From Porticoccus sp964395715 (GTDB taxonomy: Bacteria > Pseudomonadota > Gammaproteobacteria > Pseudomonadales > Porticoccaceae): a stretch of 64,000 bases of DNA. This document shows, piece after piece, positions 25,325-35,114 of the stretch. The notes beneath the pieces are model-generated. The model did no database searches. It saw only the letters and a program-made list of their open reading frames with translations, and was not told where the DNA came from. A program made the translations under genes and the position numbers. The stretch spans positions 434,001 to 498,000 of the forward strand of contig CAYNAU010000001.1 in assembly GCA_964395715.1 (NCBI GenBank), in the 5' to 3' direction. Positions within the stretch are counted from its first letter, which is position 1. The number at the start of each line of letters is the position of its first letter.

Positions 25325-27387
25325 CCGGAAACAACCTTGCCAGTATGCCAGTCACCGGGTTGCGGGGTGTCGGCACACAATTGGCCGGCAAATTATCCCG
25401 GCTGGGCATCGAAACTGTTCAGGATTTGCTGTTTCACCTGCCTTTACGCTACATGGATCGCACCCGTATCACCCCCATTGGCGCCCTGCAACCCAACACC
25501 GATGTCGTAATAGAAGGTCAGCTGCGTGGCTGTGATCTGGTACACGGGCGGCGGCGCAGCCTGATGTGTCGCCTGCAGGACAATACCGGCACGGTCACCC
25601 TACGTTTTTTTCATTTCTCCAATGCTCAGCGGGAAAACCTCAACAAAGGTGGACGATTGCGCTGTTTTGGTGAAGTGCGGCGCGGCAGGTCCGGCCTTGA
25701 ACTGTACCACCCCGAGTACCAGTTTCTCGACCAGCACCAACCGCCACCCCTGCAACCCTTTCTGACAGCTGTCTATCCCGCAGTCGAGGGTATCAGCCAG
25801 GCCAGGATACGAACAGTGATAGATCAGGCGCTATTGCTTGTAAGTGAAGACTCACTTCATGAGCTATTGCCCGGGCATGAGGGGCTATCTCTGGTCGAGT
25901 CACTTCAGTTTATCCATAAGCCCCCTGCTACGGCAGCCATGAATCAGTTGCTAACCGGCAGCCACCCCGCACAACAGCGATTGGCACTGGAAGAACTGCT
26001 GGCCCACCAGTTGAGTCTGGTGCAGTTGCGGCAACAGATCCAGCGCCACCCGGCACCCAGCCTGGCTGCCGACCAGTCACTCCAACAACAGTTTCTGGCA
26101 TCGCTTCCATTTCCCCTGACCGCCGCACAGCTCAGGGTGAACACTGACATCATGTCTGATCTGGCCAAGCCCCATCCGATGCTGCGTTTGGTACAAGGGG
26201 ATGTGGGATCCGGAAAAACCGTGGTAGCAGCACTGGCTGCGCTACAGGCTGTGGCCAGCGGCTACCAGGCCGCCATCATGGCACCGACGGAAATTCTTGC
26301 CGAACAACATCGCAACAATTTTCAGGCCTGGCTGGAACCACTGGGTATCGAGGTGTCCTTGCTTACCGGCAAGGTGAAAGGCAAAGCCCGAGAACGGCAA
26401 CTGCAAATGATCGGTGACGGCAGCGCAAACGTCATTATTGGCACCCACGCACTGTTTCAGGAGAGTGTTAATTTCTTTCGACTGGGCCTGACCATTGTAG
26501 ATGAGCAACACCGCTTTGGGGTTCACCAACGACTGGCGCTTCGCGAAAAGGGGCAGGGCGATGTGCTGCCCCACCAACTGATCATGACCGCCACCCCCAT
26601 TCCCCGAACCCTGGCCATGAGCGCCTATGCTGACCTGGACTGTTCCACCATCGATGAGCTGCCCCCCGGGCGCACCCCGGTCAACACCGTGGTGGTGGCA
26701 AAGCACCGCCGCCCGGAAATCATTGACCACATCCGCAACGCCTGTGCCGATGGCCGACAGGCTTACTGGGTCTGCACCCTGATTGAGGAATCCGATGTAC
26801 TTGAGGCCCGGGCTGCGGAAGCCACTGCGGACGAACTGCATCTGTTATTACCCGAATTGCACATCGGTTTGGTTCACGGGCGCCAGAAGCCTGCGGAAAA
26901 GGCCGCCACCATGGAGCGTTTCAAGCAGGGAGATATCCAGCTGTTGGTTGCCACCACGGTGATCGAGGTTGGCGTCGATGTACCCAACGCCAGTCTGATG
27001 ATTATCGAGGACCCGGAACGCCTTGGCTTGGCACAACTCCACCAGCTCCGCGGTCGCGTCGGGCGCGGCAAGCTGGAAAGTCACTGCGTGCTACTCTACA
27101 GCCCGCCTCTGTCAAAGCAGGGCAGTGAGCGCCTGAGCATCATGCGGCAAACAAACGACGGTTTTCGCATCGCCGAGAAGGACCTGGAACTGCGCGGCCC
27201 GGGAGAGGTTCTGGGTACCCGGCAAACCGGTGAAATGTCGCTGCGTATCGCTGACCTGCAGCGGGATAGCCATTTATTACCAGAGGTCAAACGCCTTGCC
27301 AGGCAATTGCTGGAAACATCACCGCAAACCACTGACCTGATTATTCACCGCTGGCTTGGTGGGGGTGAACGCTATGGCCAGGTCTGA
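25321..27387 (+). CDS. recG: ATP-dependent DNA helicase RecG
   Basis: This 688-residue helicase reverses stalled forks and processes D- and R-loops. An N-terminal wedge domain (OB fold, about residues 1-230) is followed by helicase lobes with Walker A LVQGDVGSGKTVVAAL, the DEQH box LTIVDEQHRFGVHQR, motif III MTATPIPRTLAMSAY and the late motif QLRGRVGRG. The ATG overlaps the oxyR stop (ATGA). Full length. Confidence 0.95.
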   Translation: MTGNNLASMPVTGLRGVGTQLAGKLSRLGIETVQDLLFHLPLRYMDRTRITPIGALQPNTDVVIEGQLRGCDLVHGRRRSLMCRLQDNTGTVTLRFFHFSNAQRENLNKGGRLRCFGEVRRGRSGLELYHPEYQFLDQHQPPPLQPFLTAVYPAVEGISQARIRTVIDQALLLVSEDSLHELLPGHEGLSLVESLQFIHKPPATAAMNQLLTGSHPAQQRLALEELLAHQLSLVQLRQQIQRHPAPSLAADQSLQQQFLASLPFPLTAAQLRVNTDIMSDLAKPHPMLRLVQGDVGSGKTVVAALAALQAVASGYQAAIMAPTEILAEQHRNNFQAWLEPLGIEVSLLTGKVKGKARERQLQMIGDGSANVIIGTHALFQESVNFFRLGLTIVDEQHRFGVHQRLALREKGQGDVLPHQLIMTATPIPRTLAMSAYADLDCSTIDELPPGRTPVNTVVVAKHRRPEIIDHIRNACADGRQAYWVCTLIEESDVLEARAAEATADELHLLLPELHIGLVHGRQKPAEKAATMERFKQGDIQLLVATTVIEVGVDVPNASLMIIEDPERLGLAQLHQLRGRVGRGKLESHCVLLYSPPLSKQGSERLSIMRQTNDGFRIAEKDLELRGPGEVLGTRQTGEMSLRIADLQRDSHLLPEVKRLARQLLETSPQTTDLIIHRWLGGGERYGQV

Positions 27388-27437
27388 ATAGGCGGTGGCC
27401 ACTGACAAGAAATTACCCGTTTACTGCTCCCCGATAT

Positions 27438-27466
27438 GTGACATTTTTGTTTCAGCTACCTATACT
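27438..27466 (+). promoter_or_regulatory. Sigma-70 promoter for the DUF47-pit operon
   Basis: A -35 GTGACA (27438-27443), a 17-bp spacer and a -10 TATACT (27461-27466) stand about 30 bp before the start, each one base from consensus. AAGGAGGA lies just before the ATG. I see no Pho box here, so the transporter looks constitutive. Confidence 0.7.
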
Positions 27467-27495
27467 CGCGCCCTACACATTAAGGAGGACGCTCC

Positions 27496-28176
27496 ATGGT
27501 TTTCAATAACCCGCTTTCCAGTCTCTTCGGCAAGTCCCCTATCAGCCCCCTGCAATCCCATATGACCGTTGTCGTTTCCTGTACGGAACTGCTGTGCAAT
27601 TTCATGGCATCTGCCATCGCCAACGACTGGCAGCAGGCTGAAGAAATCTTCGACCGCATGTCCGAACTCGAGCATGAAGCGGATGCCATGAAGCGCAAAC
27701 TGCGCCTGCATCTTCCCAAGAGCCTGTTTATGCCCATGGACCGTACCGACCTGCTGAACATGCTCAGTCAGCAGGATCGCATTGCCAATCGCTCAAAGGA
27801 TATTGCCGGCCTGATGCTGGGCCGAAAAATGAGCATTCCCGATGGACTCGAAGATCAAATGACCGAGTTTGTCACTACCTCTGTGGAGGCCTGCCGCCAG
27901 GCACATAAAGCCATTAACGAGCTCGATGAACTTCTCGAAGTAGGTTTCATCGGCAAGGAAGTGGATTTTGTAGAAACGCTCATCAGCGAACTGGATGTTC
28001 TTGAGGACCGCACGGACCAACTCGAACAGGATATTCGTCACAGCCTTTTTGAAAAGGAAAAACAGCTGCCACCCATTGATGCCATGTTCCTCTACCAGGT
28101 AATCGACATCATTGGCGAAGTAGCCGACCTATCCCAAAGCGTGGGTGGCAAACTGCAACTGCTGCTTGCCCGCTAA
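27496..28176 (+). CDS. DUF47 (PhoU-like) partner of the Pit phosphate transporter
   Basis: This 226-residue all-helical protein of the TIGR00153/DUF47 family resembles PhoU, with repeated ELEHEADAMKRKLR and MLSQQDRIANRSKDIAGL segments that carry metal-binding acidic residues. DUF47 proteins are almost always encoded directly before a Pit transporter and are thought to modulate it. It is co-transcribed with pit, 33 nt downstream. Confidence 0.88.
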   Translation: MVFNNPLSSLFGKSPISPLQSHMTVVVSCTELLCNFMASAIANDWQQAEEIFDRMSELEHEADAMKRKLRLHLPKSLFMPMDRTDLLNMLSQQDRIANRSKDIAGLMLGRKMSIPDGLEDQMTEFVTTSVEACRQAHKAINELDELLEVGFIGKEVDFVETLISELDVLEDRTDQLEQDIRHSLFEKEKQLPPIDAMFLYQVIDIIGEVADLSQSVGGKLQLLLAR

Positions 28177-28209
28177 ACCAATAACAACGAGTTACGGGAA
28201 CACAAACGC

Positions 28210-29484
28210 ATGACGTTATTTGCTGAGTACGGCCAGATACTGATTATCCTGGCCTGTATATTCGGGGTCTTCATGGCCTGGGGAGTGGGCGCCAATGACG
28301 TTGCCAACGCCATGGGCACCTCGGTGGGTTCCAGGGCGCTGACCGTCAAGCAAGCCATCTTTATCGCCATGATATTCGAGTTTGCCGGAGCCTATCTTGC
28401 CGGTGGCGAGGTCACCGAGACCATCCGCAAGGGCATCATTGACCCCGCCGTCATGGCCGACTCCCCCGACCTGTTGGTGTTCGGCATGATGTCGGCCCTG
28501 CTGGCCGCAGGTACCTGGTTACTTCTGGCCAGCATCATGGGTTGGCCGGTATCCACCACCCACTCCATCGTCGGCGCCATTGTCGGCTTTGCTGCAGTAG
28601 GCATTTCCACCGACGCCGTCAACTGGGGCAAAGTGGGCAGCATTGTCGCCAGCTGGGTGGTCTCACCCCTGTTGGCTGGTGCCATTTCCTACATGCTTTT
28701 CCGCAGCGTGCAGAAACTGATTCTGACCCAGGACAACCCGTTTGTGCGCGCCAAGAAAATTATTCCGTTCTACATGTTCGCGGTGGGTTTTCTGATTGCC
28801 ATGGTCACCATGCTGAAAGGCCTGAAACACGTTTTCAAGGATTTCGGCATCAAGCTCAGTTTCGGGGAATGCACACTTATTGCACTAGTGATTGGCCTGG
28901 TGGTGATGGCTCTGGGCACTGTCTTATTAAGCCGTGTGAAGGCTGACGAGGCTGCCGAAAAGGAAAACCGTTTTGCCAACGTGGAACGGGTCTTTGCCAT
29001 CCTGATGGTGTTCACTGCCTGTGCCATGGCCTTTGCCCACGGCTCCAATGACGTCGCCAACGCGGTAGGCCCACTGGCCGCTGTGGTCAATGTGGTGAAG
29101 GCCGGCGCCGTCGAGACAAAAAGCGCCATGCCACACTGGATCTTATTGCTGGGTGGCGTGGGGATTGTACTCGGCCTGGCGACTTACGGCTTCAAGGTGA
29201 TGGGTACCGTCGGTCGAAAAATTACCGAACTCACCCCCAGCCGAGGCTTTGCCGCCGAGTTGGGTGCTGCGGCCACGGTGGTGCTGGCTTCCGGCACTGG
29301 CTTGCCCATCTCAACCACTCACACGCTGGTCGGTGCTGTGCTGGGTGTCGGCCTGGCACGCGGCATTGCCGCGCTGAATCTGCGTATTGTCGGCACCATT
29401 TTCATGTCATGGCTGGTGACCCTGCCCGCCGGTGCCGGCCTTGCCATACTGTTCTTTTTCTTCTTCAAGGGCATTTTCAGCTGA
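28210..29484 (+). CDS. pit: Low-affinity inorganic phosphate transporter (Pit family)
   Basis: This 424-residue membrane protein with two homologous PHO4 halves carries the paired signatures GVGANDVANAMGTSVGSRAL near residue 30 and HGSNDVANAVGPLAAV near residue 275. The GWPVSTTHSIVGAIVGF and GLPISTTHTLVGAVLG motifs are also duplicated. It imports metal-phosphate with protons (or phosphate with sodium). A strong bidirectional terminator follows. Confidence 0.92.
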   Translation: MTLFAEYGQILIILACIFGVFMAWGVGANDVANAMGTSVGSRALTVKQAIFIAMIFEFAGAYLAGGEVTETIRKGIIDPAVMADSPDLLVFGMMSALLAAGTWLLLASIMGWPVSTTHSIVGAIVGFAAVGISTDAVNWGKVGSIVASWVVSPLLAGAISYMLFRSVQKLILTQDNPFVRAKKIIPFYMFAVGFLIAMVTMLKGLKHVFKDFGIKLSFGECTLIALVIGLVVMALGTVLLSRVKADEAAEKENRFANVERVFAILMVFTACAMAFAHGSNDVANAVGPLAAVVNVVKAGAVETKSAMPHWILLLGGVGIVLGLATYGFKVMGTVGRKITELTPSRGFAAELGAAATVVLASGTGLPISTTHTLVGAVLGVGLARGIAALNLRIVGTIFMSWLVTLPAGAGLAILFFFFFKGIFS

Positions 29485-29506
29485 AGCTCTTAAACATCAC
29501 ACCCAT

Positions 29507-29536
29507 AAAAAAGCCCGGTTAATGCCGGGCTTTTTT
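29507..29536. terminator. Bidirectional intrinsic terminator between pit and the symporter gene
   Basis: AGCCCGG and CCGGGCT form the stem, with six A on the left and six T on the right, so it works on both strands for the two convergent operons. Confidence 0.9.
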
Positions 29537-29549
29537 GTGCAGGGTAAGC

Positions 29550-30821
29550 TTACCCGCTCAGCACATTGTCTTCGCCCTCGGATCTGGCAATCACCACGGC
29601 ACAGCAGGAGTCACTGAACACGTTCGCGGCGGTGCGCATCATATCGAGAATGCGGTCGGTCACCAGCAACATGCCAATGCCCTCCAGTGGCAAACCTATC
29701 ACCCCCAGAATCACGGTGATGGCCACCAGGCTCGCGGCAGGAATGCCCGCGACACCAATGGAGGTCAGCAGGGCAACCAGCACAATCACAAACTGCGTCG
29801 TGAAACTCAGTTCCAACCCATACGCCTGGGCAATGAACATGGCGGCCACACATTCATAAAGTGCTGTGCCATCCATGTTGATGGTGGCACCCAACGGCAG
29901 TACAAAAGAGCTGGTGCGGTTGGAGACGCCGGCATTTTTTTCCACGCACTCGATAGTGACCGGCAACGTGCCGGATGATGAGGCCGTGGAAAATGCCGTC
30001 AACATCGCAGGCAGCATCGCCCGGTAATGTCGAATCGGGTGAATGCCCGCAGCGCGCAGTATCAGGGACAGGGTAATGAATACATGCACGGCCAGCCCCA
30101 GTGCCACGGTAATGAAAAACACCAGCAACGGCTGAAATGCGTCAAAACCGGTCGCCGCCACCGTTTTGGCCACCAGGCCGAACACCCCCAGCGGCGCAAA
30201 CTTCATGATGAACAAAGTGACCTGCATCATGGTTTCGTATACACCGTTCCAGAAGCTCAACATGGTCTGGCTGTATTCCCGCGTAATCCGCGTCATGAAG
30301 ACGCCGAACAGCAGGCTGAAAAAAATCAGTCCGAGCATCTGGCCATCGGCAGCCGCCTTGACGATGTTGGGGGGCACCATGCGCAAAAACACCGCCGTGA
30401 TATCCCCCGCCCCGCGGCCATCCACCTGTGACAGTTGCTCTTCCACCGCCTGGGGTTCACTGAGGTTGAGACGGCTGCCCGCTGCTTCACCATCGACAAT
30501 ACCAGGGGTCAGCAGATTCACCAGCAGCAAGCCCACCGTGATCGACAGCAGGCTGGTCGACATGTAAAAACCCAGGGTTTTGGCGCTGAGGCGCCCGAGA
30601 TTTTCGCTGCCTCCGAGACCGGCAATGCCGACAATGATCGACGACATGACCAATGGCACGATGATCATTTTCAGGGCGTTGAGAAACAGGGTGCCGACAA
30701 AATCGAACAGGTCGTACAAGCGGAGGCCCAGCAGTGCGCTCTCCTGTCCGGCCAGAAGGCCCACCAGAATGGCGGCAACAATGGCAATCAACATCTGCCA
30801 GTGCAGTTTCAGCTTGCCCAT
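29550..30821 (-). CDS. Dicarboxylate/amino-acid:cation symporter (DAACS family)
   Basis: This 423-residue membrane protein has the two re-entrant hairpins of the glutamate/dicarboxylate transporter family. HP1 carries the serine-rich FSTASSSGTLPVTIECVE, the TM7 motif is LPLGATINMDGTALYE, and HP2 includes GIAGIPAASLVAITVILG. It should import glutamate, aspartate or C4-dicarboxylates with sodium or protons; I cannot tell gltP from dctA-like specificity. AGGAGAAG precedes the ATG. The upstream lipid-related gene is only 32 nt away on the same strand. Confidence 0.88.
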   Translation of the reverse strand: MGKLKLHWQMLIAIVAAILVGLLAGQESALLGLRLYDLFDFVGTLFLNALKMIIVPLVMSSIIVGIAGLGGSENLGRLSAKTLGFYMSTSLLSITVGLLLVNLLTPGIVDGEAAGSRLNLSEPQAVEEQLSQVDGRGAGDITAVFLRMVPPNIVKAAADGQMLGLIFFSLLFGVFMTRITREYSQTMLSFWNGVYETMMQVTLFIMKFAPLGVFGLVAKTVAATGFDAFQPLLVFFITVALGLAVHVFITLSLILRAAGIHPIRHYRAMLPAMLTAFSTASSSGTLPVTIECVEKNAGVSNRTSSFVLPLGATINMDGTALYECVAAMFIAQAYGLELSFTTQFVIVLVALLTSIGVAGIPAASLVAITVILGVIGLPLEGIGMLLVTDRILDMMRTAANVFSDSCCAVVIARSEGEDNVLSG

Positions 30822-30853
30822 CTCTCTTCTCCTTTAACCTGACTCAACCGGCA

Positions 30854-32734
30854 CTACTGGTCAGCGCCCCGCAACGCCATGACCTTTTCGCGCAATGTCT
30901 CCGCGCTGGCCATTTCGGGTTGAACCGGTGCGTCGGCCAGCACCGACACCTGCCGCCAGCCGGGCCGGAACGGTTTGCGAAATGCACCGCCATTGCTGCG
31001 ACTGAAAAAACTCCGCCACAGCCCCTTAAGGGCCATCGGCACCACCGGCACCGGATCGCGGGCGAGAATGCGTTCAATACCCGGCTTGAAGATATCGATC
31101 TCGCCATCTCCAGTCAGTTTGCCCTCAGGAAACAGGCACAACAACTGTCCCTGTTGCAGGGCATCGGAAATACTCTGCAGCGCCTGCTCGTAAGCCTGTG
31201 GATCTTCCCGGGGCGAGCAGATGGGGATCGCACCGCCGGTACGAAAAATAAAATTCAGTACCGGCAGCTCGTAAATCGGTTTGTACATGATAAAACGGAT
31301 GGGTCTGCGCACCGCACCCGCCAGCAACAGGGCATCCACATAACTGACGTGATTACAGACAATGATCGCGGCACCGCGAAGGGGGATCTGTTCGAGTCCA
31401 CTGTGCCGAACCCTGTAAAGGCTGTGACCCATTAACCACACCAGAAAACGCATGGTAAATTCCGGCACCTGCAGGAAAATAAACAGTGCCACCGCAATAT
31501 TCATAAAGGCCACGGTCAGATAGAGCTCGGCGATGCTGAATTTCGCCACACCCAGAAAGAGAATGCCCAGCACACTGGCAAGCACCATGAAGAAGGCATT
31601 GAGAATATTGTTGCTGCCGATGATACGTGCCCTTTTTTCCGGGGCGGTGCGGGCCTGAACCATGGCGTAGAGCGGGACGATATAGAGTCCCCCAAATAGA
31701 CCCAGCAACAAAATATCCAGCAACACCCGCCAGCTGTCGCCGCTGCCGAGAAATGCCAGGGGACTGACCACGCCGTCAACCTGATAGGATTCGGCCGCAA
31801 AATACAGATCGATGCCCATCAGGCTCAAACCCAACGCACCGAGAGGCACCAGGCCAATTTCCACCCTCGGTCCGCTGAGCTTGTCACACAACATGGAACC
31901 CACAGCCACACCGACCGTAAAGGCGGACAGCACCAGAGCAATAACCCCCGGCTCACCCTTCAGCACGGTCTTGGTGAAATTGGGCATCTGGGTCAGGTAG
32001 GTTGCCCCCAGCATCCAGAACCAGGATATACCGAGAATTGCGAGAAACACCGTCTGCTTCTCTGTCGCCAGGCGAATCAGCTGCCAGCTGACCCTTGGGG
32101 CATGCCAGTCAATTTTCAGATCGCTGGCCCACGGCTCGGCCAGCGGAATCTGGCGGCTGCTCAACCATCCCGTCAGGGCAACAAGCAGAACCACGCCACC
32201 GGCAAGCCACAGCACCTGGGCTGAGCCACCGATCAGAGAACCGGTAATGGTGCCAATGAGTATGGCCACAAAGGTGCCCATGCCCACCCGGGCATTACCG
32301 GCGATCAGCTCATCGTCACCCAGGTGCTGTGGCAGAATGGCGTATTTTGCCGGGCCAAAAAAAGCCGACTGGGTGCCCATGAAAAACAGAACCGCCAGCA
32401 GCAGCCAGAGTATTCCGAAATAAAATGCCACGGCTCCCACCAGCATAATGATGATTTCAGCAAACTTGATGGCGCGAATGATGCGGGACTTTTCGAACTT
32501 GTCTGCCAGCTGCCCCGCCAGGGCAGAAAACAGAAAAAAGGGCAGGATAAATAACCCGGCAGCGAGGTTCACCACCGTATTCACCTGATCGGCACTGACA
32601 ATGCTGGCGCTGACGATCATCACCAGCAGGGCATTTTTAAACAGGTTGTCGTTGAGGGCACCGAAAAACTGCGTCAGGAACAGGGGCAAAAAACGTTTTG
32701 ACGCCAACAAGTCCGCGTTCTTTATTCCCTTCAC
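30854..32734 (-). CDS. LplT-like MFS transporter fused to a PlsC acyltransferase
   Basis: Residues 1 to about 410 form a 12-helix MFS transporter of the lysophospholipid transporter type (FLTQFFGALNDNLFKNALLV at the N-terminus). Residues about 420-626 form a PlsC-type acyltransferase with catalytic IVCNHVSYVDALLLAG (HX4D) and LLCLFPEGKLTGDGE. The combination should flip lysophospholipid inward and reacylate it. The acyl-ACP synthetase domain that completes the three-domain Aas-type fusions is missing. I prefer GTG 32734 (GGGGA upstream) to the TTG at 32755. It is divergent from a lipid A deacylase gene, so this is a small envelope-lipid cluster. Confidence 0.85.
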   Translation of the reverse strand: MKGIKNADLLASKRFLPLFLTQFFGALNDNLFKNALLVMIVSASIVSADQVNTVVNLAAGLFILPFFLFSALAGQLADKFEKSRIIRAIKFAEIIIMLVGAVAFYFGILWLLLAVLFFMGTQSAFFGPAKYAILPQHLGDDELIAGNARVGMGTFVAILIGTITGSLIGGSAQVLWLAGGVVLLVALTGWLSSRQIPLAEPWASDLKIDWHAPRVSWQLIRLATEKQTVFLAILGISWFWMLGATYLTQMPNFTKTVLKGEPGVIALVLSAFTVGVAVGSMLCDKLSGPRVEIGLVPLGALGLSLMGIDLYFAAESYQVDGVVSPLAFLGSGDSWRVLLDILLLGLFGGLYIVPLYAMVQARTAPEKRARIIGSNNILNAFFMVLASVLGILFLGVAKFSIAELYLTVAFMNIAVALFIFLQVPEFTMRFLVWLMGHSLYRVRHSGLEQIPLRGAAIIVCNHVSYVDALLLAGAVRRPIRFIMYKPIYELPVLNFIFRTGGAIPICSPREDPQAYEQALQSISDALQQGQLLCLFPEGKLTGDGEIDIFKPGIERILARDPVPVVPMALKGLWRSFFSRSNGGAFRKPFRPGWRQVSVLADAPVQPEMASAETLREKVMALRGADQ

Positions 32735-32848
32735 TGTCTGTCCCCAGCCCGACAAACCTGCATCTTGACGCTGTGCAGACCATTATTCAATGACATTGCC
32801 CGCATTGCCCCCGGCTACCATAATGAGAAGCTCAAGACAGGGATCCGT

Positions 32849-33880
32849 ATGAAGCATCTGTTCTTTCTGGTCGTCATTCTCATACCGCTGTTTGGCCTTG
32901 CAGAGGAGGAAACCCCGCGGTTTTGCCAGACTGTAAACCTGTATCTGGAGAATGACATGTTTGGCGAAACGGACCGCCACTATACCAATGGCATCCGTTT
33001 TTCCTGTATTTCCGCCGATCTGACCTCCTACCTGGAAGATCCGAGCCTGCCCGCATGGGTAAAGGAAACCAACCGGCGACTGCGTTTTTTTCATGGCCTG
33101 AAAGATGATCGGGAACTGGAGCGGAACCTGGTCATCAGCCTCGGGCAAACCATGTTTACCCCTTCCGACAAATACGCCAGCGAACTCATCGAAGATGACC
33201 GGCCCTATGCGGGCTTTCTGTATCTGGGCTTTGCCTACCATATTCGCGACGAAGAGCAGCTGGACAGCCTGGAAATGAATCTCGGCATGGTCGGCCCGGC
33301 CTCGCTGGCGGAAAATGCCCAGGACCTGGTTCACGATATTCGCAATATCGACAAGTTCAATGGCTGGGACAACCAGCTGGAAAATGAGCTGGGGTTGCAG
33401 CTGGTCTACGAGCACAAGCACCGCTTTAAACTCACCAACCAATGGCCCCACCAGGACTTTATCGCTCACAGCGGTATCAGCCTCGGCAATATTGCCACCT
33501 ATCTCAATCTGGGTGCTGAATACCGCATTGGCTGGAAATTACCCGAGGATTTTGGCACCTCTTCACTGCGCTCGGGGGGCGATAACAGTTCACCCGGCAG
33601 GGGGGATGCCCGCTACTGCCAGCGCCTGATCTGTGGTCTCCATGCATTCATTTCTTTTGATACCCGCCTGGTAGCCAGAGATATTTTTCTGGATGGAAAC
33701 ACCTTTGAAAGCAGTCATAGTGTTGACCGTAGACCGGTGGTTTCCGATGCCGCCATCGGTTTCAGCTTTCTGGTGGATGGCTGGAAAATCTCCTACGCCA
33801 AAGTATTCCGCACCCGGGAATTTGAGGAACAGCAGGACCCCCATGAATACGGCTCGCTCTCGATCTCCTATTCCTTTTAG
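32849..33880 (+). CDS. LpxR/DUF2219-like outer-membrane lipid A deacylase
   Basis: This protein of about 343 residues has a signal peptide (MKHLFFLVVILIPLFGLAEE). It matches the LpxR/DUF2219 family through VNLYLENDMFGETDRHYTNG and DDRPYAGFLYLGFAY, followed by alternating beta-strands and a terminal Phe (ISYSF), as in outer-membrane barrels. LpxR removes the 3'-acyloxyacyl chain of lipid A. The Asn and Asp in the first motif and the Tyr-Thr-Asn stretch are the conserved active-site region. I chose ATG 32849 because the signal peptide begins there; an upstream in-frame start at 32765 adds 28 unsupported residues. Confidence 0.8.
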   Translation: MKHLFFLVVILIPLFGLAEEETPRFCQTVNLYLENDMFGETDRHYTNGIRFSCISADLTSYLEDPSLPAWVKETNRRLRFFHGLKDDRELERNLVISLGQTMFTPSDKYASELIEDDRPYAGFLYLGFAYHIRDEEQLDSLEMNLGMVGPASLAENAQDLVHDIRNIDKFNGWDNQLENELGLQLVYEHKHRFKLTNQWPHQDFIAHSGISLGNIATYLNLGAEYRIGWKLPEDFGTSSLRSGGDNSSPGRGDARYCQRLICGLHAFISFDTRLVARDIFLDGNTFESSHSVDRRPVVSDAAIGFSFLVDGWKISYAKVFRTREFEEQQDPHEYGSLSISYSF

Positions 33881-33958
33881 CCCCTCCGGTTATCCCACTG
33901 ACTGCTATGACCAGGTAATACCCACTATCGACCCGGCGGGGGTGCTAAAATCCGCCCC

Positions 33959-35110
33959 ATGGAACACTCGCCACTTTTTCTGCCGCCCCTTGCGCTCTAT
34001 GTTCACATTCCCTGGTGTGTGCGCAAATGCCCCTACTGTGATTTCAATTCCCATGCGGCCGGGGAATCTCTCCCCGAAGAAGCCTATGTGCAGGCACTGA
34101 TCCGTGACCTGGATAGCGAACAACCCTATGCCCAGGGTCGCCGACTGACCTCGATTTTTTTCGGGGGCGGCACGCCCAGTCTTTTTTCTGCAGAAAGTAT
34201 CGGCCGTATCATTCAGGCGGCCCGGCGGCGCATTGGTTTTGACGATGACATCGAAATCACCCTGGAGGCCAACCCGGGCACTTTCGAGCAGGAAAAATTC
34301 AGCGCCTATCGAAGCGTCGGCGTCAACCGGCTGTCCATTGGCATTCAAAGCTTCAACGATCTGCACCTGCAACGGCTGGGTCGTATTCACAGCGCAGAGC
34401 AGGCGATAAGTGCCGTCGCCATGGCAAAACAGGCCGGGTTTGAGAATTTCAATCTGGACCTGATGCACGGCCTCCCTGGTCAGACCGAATTGGAGGCGCT
34501 TGCCGACCTGCAACAGGCTATTGAATTACAGCCCACTCATATTTCCTGGTATCAACTGACCATCGAGCAGAATACGGAATTTTATCGGCACCCGCCGACC
34601 CTGCCGGAAGAAGATATTCTGGAAAATATTTATGAAAAAGGCATGGAAAAATTACAAGACAATCATTTTTTTCAATATGAAATATCAGCTTTTTGTCGCG
34701 ACCAGAAAAAGTCTGCTCACAATATCAATTATTGGACCTTTGGCGACTATATCGGCATCGGTGCCGGGGCTCACGGAAAAATCACACTTCCCGATGAACA
34801 GCGAATTATTCGTCTCTCAAAAACACGCCATCCTTCAGATTATTTAGGCAGGGAAAATTCATTTATCGCCAAATGTAATAATATTCCAGAGGATGAATTA
34901 CCTCTGGAATTTATGATGAACGCTCTGCGCCTAACTGACGGTGTTGAAAAGGAATTTTATGCTGATAGGACCGGCAACGCATTCGGCCATATTGAACCGA
35001 AATTCCGCGAACTGATCGCCATGGGTTTAATTGAAAATAATTCTGAAAAAATATGCACCACCAAAAAAGGACATCGATTTCTTAATTCGGTACTGGAGAA
35101 ATTATCCTGA
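33959..35110 (+). CDS. hemW: HemW, radical SAM haem chaperone
   Basis: This 383-residue radical SAM protein has the cluster motif CVRKCPYCDFNSHA near residue 18, then the SAM region FFGGGTPSLF. The later RLSIGIQSFNDLHLQRLGR and SAHNINYWTFGDYIGIGAGA segments are typical of HemW, with the HNxxYW stretch. HemW inserts haem into target proteins and is often misannotated as an oxygen-independent coproporphyrinogen oxidase. The 5' half has the local GC content, but from about 34,610 the coding sequence turns clearly AT-rich although the protein stays HemW-like. In Pseudomonas hemW sits near proC; here it is displaced. Confidence 0.9.
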   Translation: MEHSPLFLPPLALYVHIPWCVRKCPYCDFNSHAAGESLPEEAYVQALIRDLDSEQPYAQGRRLTSIFFGGGTPSLFSAESIGRIIQAARRRIGFDDDIEITLEANPGTFEQEKFSAYRSVGVNRLSIGIQSFNDLHLQRLGRIHSAEQAISAVAMAKQAGFENFNLDLMHGLPGQTELEALADLQQAIELQPTHISWYQLTIEQNTEFYRHPPTLPEEDILENIYEKGMEKLQDNHFFQYEISAFCRDQKKSAHNINYWTFGDYIGIGAGAHGKITLPDEQRIIRLSKTRHPSDYLGRENSFIAKCNNIPEDELPLEFMMNALRLTDGVEKEFYADRTGNAFGHIEPKFRELIAMGLIENNSEKICTTKKGHRFLNSVLEKLS

Positions 35111-35114
35111 TAAT

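Noticed and set aside
33959..35110. Oxygen-independent coproporphyrinogen III oxidase (HemN)
   Set aside because: Length (383) and the CVRKCPYC N-terminus near residue 20 fit HemW; HemN is about 455 residues with a longer N-terminal extension.
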